DNA of 64,000 bases from Acanthamoeba sp. SK_2022b (taxonomy: Eukaryota > Discosea > Longamoebia > Acanthamoebidae). Below, piece by piece: positions 63,701 to 64,000 of the stretch. The translations under genes were made by a program, and so were the position numbers. Location: NCBI GenBank assembly GCA_027943245.1, contig JANDJZ010000179.1, forward strand, positions 1-64,000. The letters run 5' to 3'. Numbering within the stretch: the stretch's first letter is position 1; the number at the start of each line of letters is the position of its first letter. The notes under the pieces are model-generated. The model saw only the letters and a program-made list of their open reading frames with translations, was not told the DNA's origin and searched no databases.

Positions 63701-64000
63701 GACCACGGGCGTGGGCTGAGCCGAGGCGCTGAGGCCGGTAGGCCGCGACTCGATGGTACCCGCACGCGCTCTCGTCTGTTGCGAAGGTGAGGCGCATGGA
63801 GTGGACACATGGGTCAGTGCTTCGCCCCACGACGCAAGCGCGTGAAAATTCAGCCAAGTAAGAATCAAAAAATAAATAAATAAATAAACGGGAAAAAAAC
63901 GGAAAAATGAGGTGAGGAGGGCAACTCGTGGAGAGAGGAGGGCAACGTTGTTCTTCCAGTCCTGCATTTGGCTGATGCGGTCGTTTGTCTTGACGAGCAG
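60366..64000 (-). CDS. Coiled-coil protein with C-terminal DEP domain, 5' end off the window
   Basis: This multi-exon gene enters from the right edge (LLVKTNDRISQMQDWKNNVA). The visible order is a helical region with Pro/Ser linkers (DWLDIIHFYLHRNLDKIRVL), a long Lys/Glu coiled coil (KERERKEKLKEKEQQEKRER; ERLVARLKLEKEKEEEQRKH), and a second coiled coil (VEIAKLQKDKEMVDYWRGEA through EERDELKETYKAYDARIKAE). A very long charged, Ser-rich disordered region follows (KEKEKEKEKDKEKE; KKAKEDVVRDLKGEEEDHN). The end is a DEP domain built from KKMREGMEVKSHKHNLKRFE with NCFRG, then AVEWLMQAGHVESRPEAVEV, CRRLLEEGDLFVNLPG and DDDHSVYQFV, then TAG at 60366. DEP domains bind membranes or GPCR-pathway partners. 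The protein may be a signalling scaffold, which is inference. One intron near 60727-60768 holds (GT)n followed by (GA)n. Confidence 0.8.
60727..60768. repeat. Short (GT)n/(GA)n tract in a DEP-gene intron
   Basis: CGCGCGTGTGTGTGTG is followed by GAGAGAGAGAGAGAGA inside an intron of the minus-strand DEP-domain gene. Confidence 0.8.

Overview
This window is eukaryotic nuclear DNA, most likely from Acanthamoeba or a close relative. The evidence is GC-rich, intron-dense genes packed on both strands, many TKL-type kinases including receptor kinase/nucleotide-cyclase proteins, (CA)n tracts inside introns, and a 5S rRNA gene that matches Acanthamoeba 5S as I remember it (no search was run).

Positions 1-26.2 kb form a gene-dense, GC-rich block. 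In order it holds a MORC-family GHKL ATPase (-), a MerT-like membrane protein with a C-terminal heavy-metal domain (+), a small secreted/membrane protein (-), a NIF3-like protein (-), a polyprenol reductase (SRD5A3 type, -), a COQ10 homologue (-), a RING+FYVE+transmembrane protein (+), a CsbD-like stress protein (-), a SMI1/KNR4 (SUKH) protein (+), a kinesin-13 with a SAM-like N-terminus (-), a Cys-rich hypothetical protein (+), a large TKL kinase with an Arg-Asp repeat tract (-) and an F-box/WD40 protein (+). Intergenic gaps are short; convergent and divergent pairs are common.

Positions 26.2-59.5 kb form a visibly different, less GC-rich island of broken and repeated sequence. It contains one complete and one 5'-truncated 5S rRNA gene inside a roughly 300-bp direct duplication, one intact-looking aldo/keto reductase gene, at least four degenerate copies of an intron-containing family with a ParB/sulfiredoxin-fold-like motif, a DDE-endonuclease (Harbinger-like) remnant, three large Ty1/copia pieces with recognisable LTRs, a second and more decayed copia lineage, and pieces of receptor genes (phosphate-binding-like ectodomain, EGF-like, transmembrane, kinase, nucleotide cyclase, kinase). 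Several copia pieces abut the receptor pieces directly, so receptor genes appear to have been cut up by insertion, inversion and deletion.

Positions 59.5-64 kb return to ordinary genes: a secreted hypothetical protein (-) and a long coiled-coil protein ending in a DEP domain (-, running off the right edge).

No operons or CRISPR arrays are expected or seen. The best candidates for something undescribed are the multi-copy ParB-like family and the MerT-HMA protein. All family calls come from reading motifs by eye; exon boundaries were set from GT/AG sites and frame continuity.
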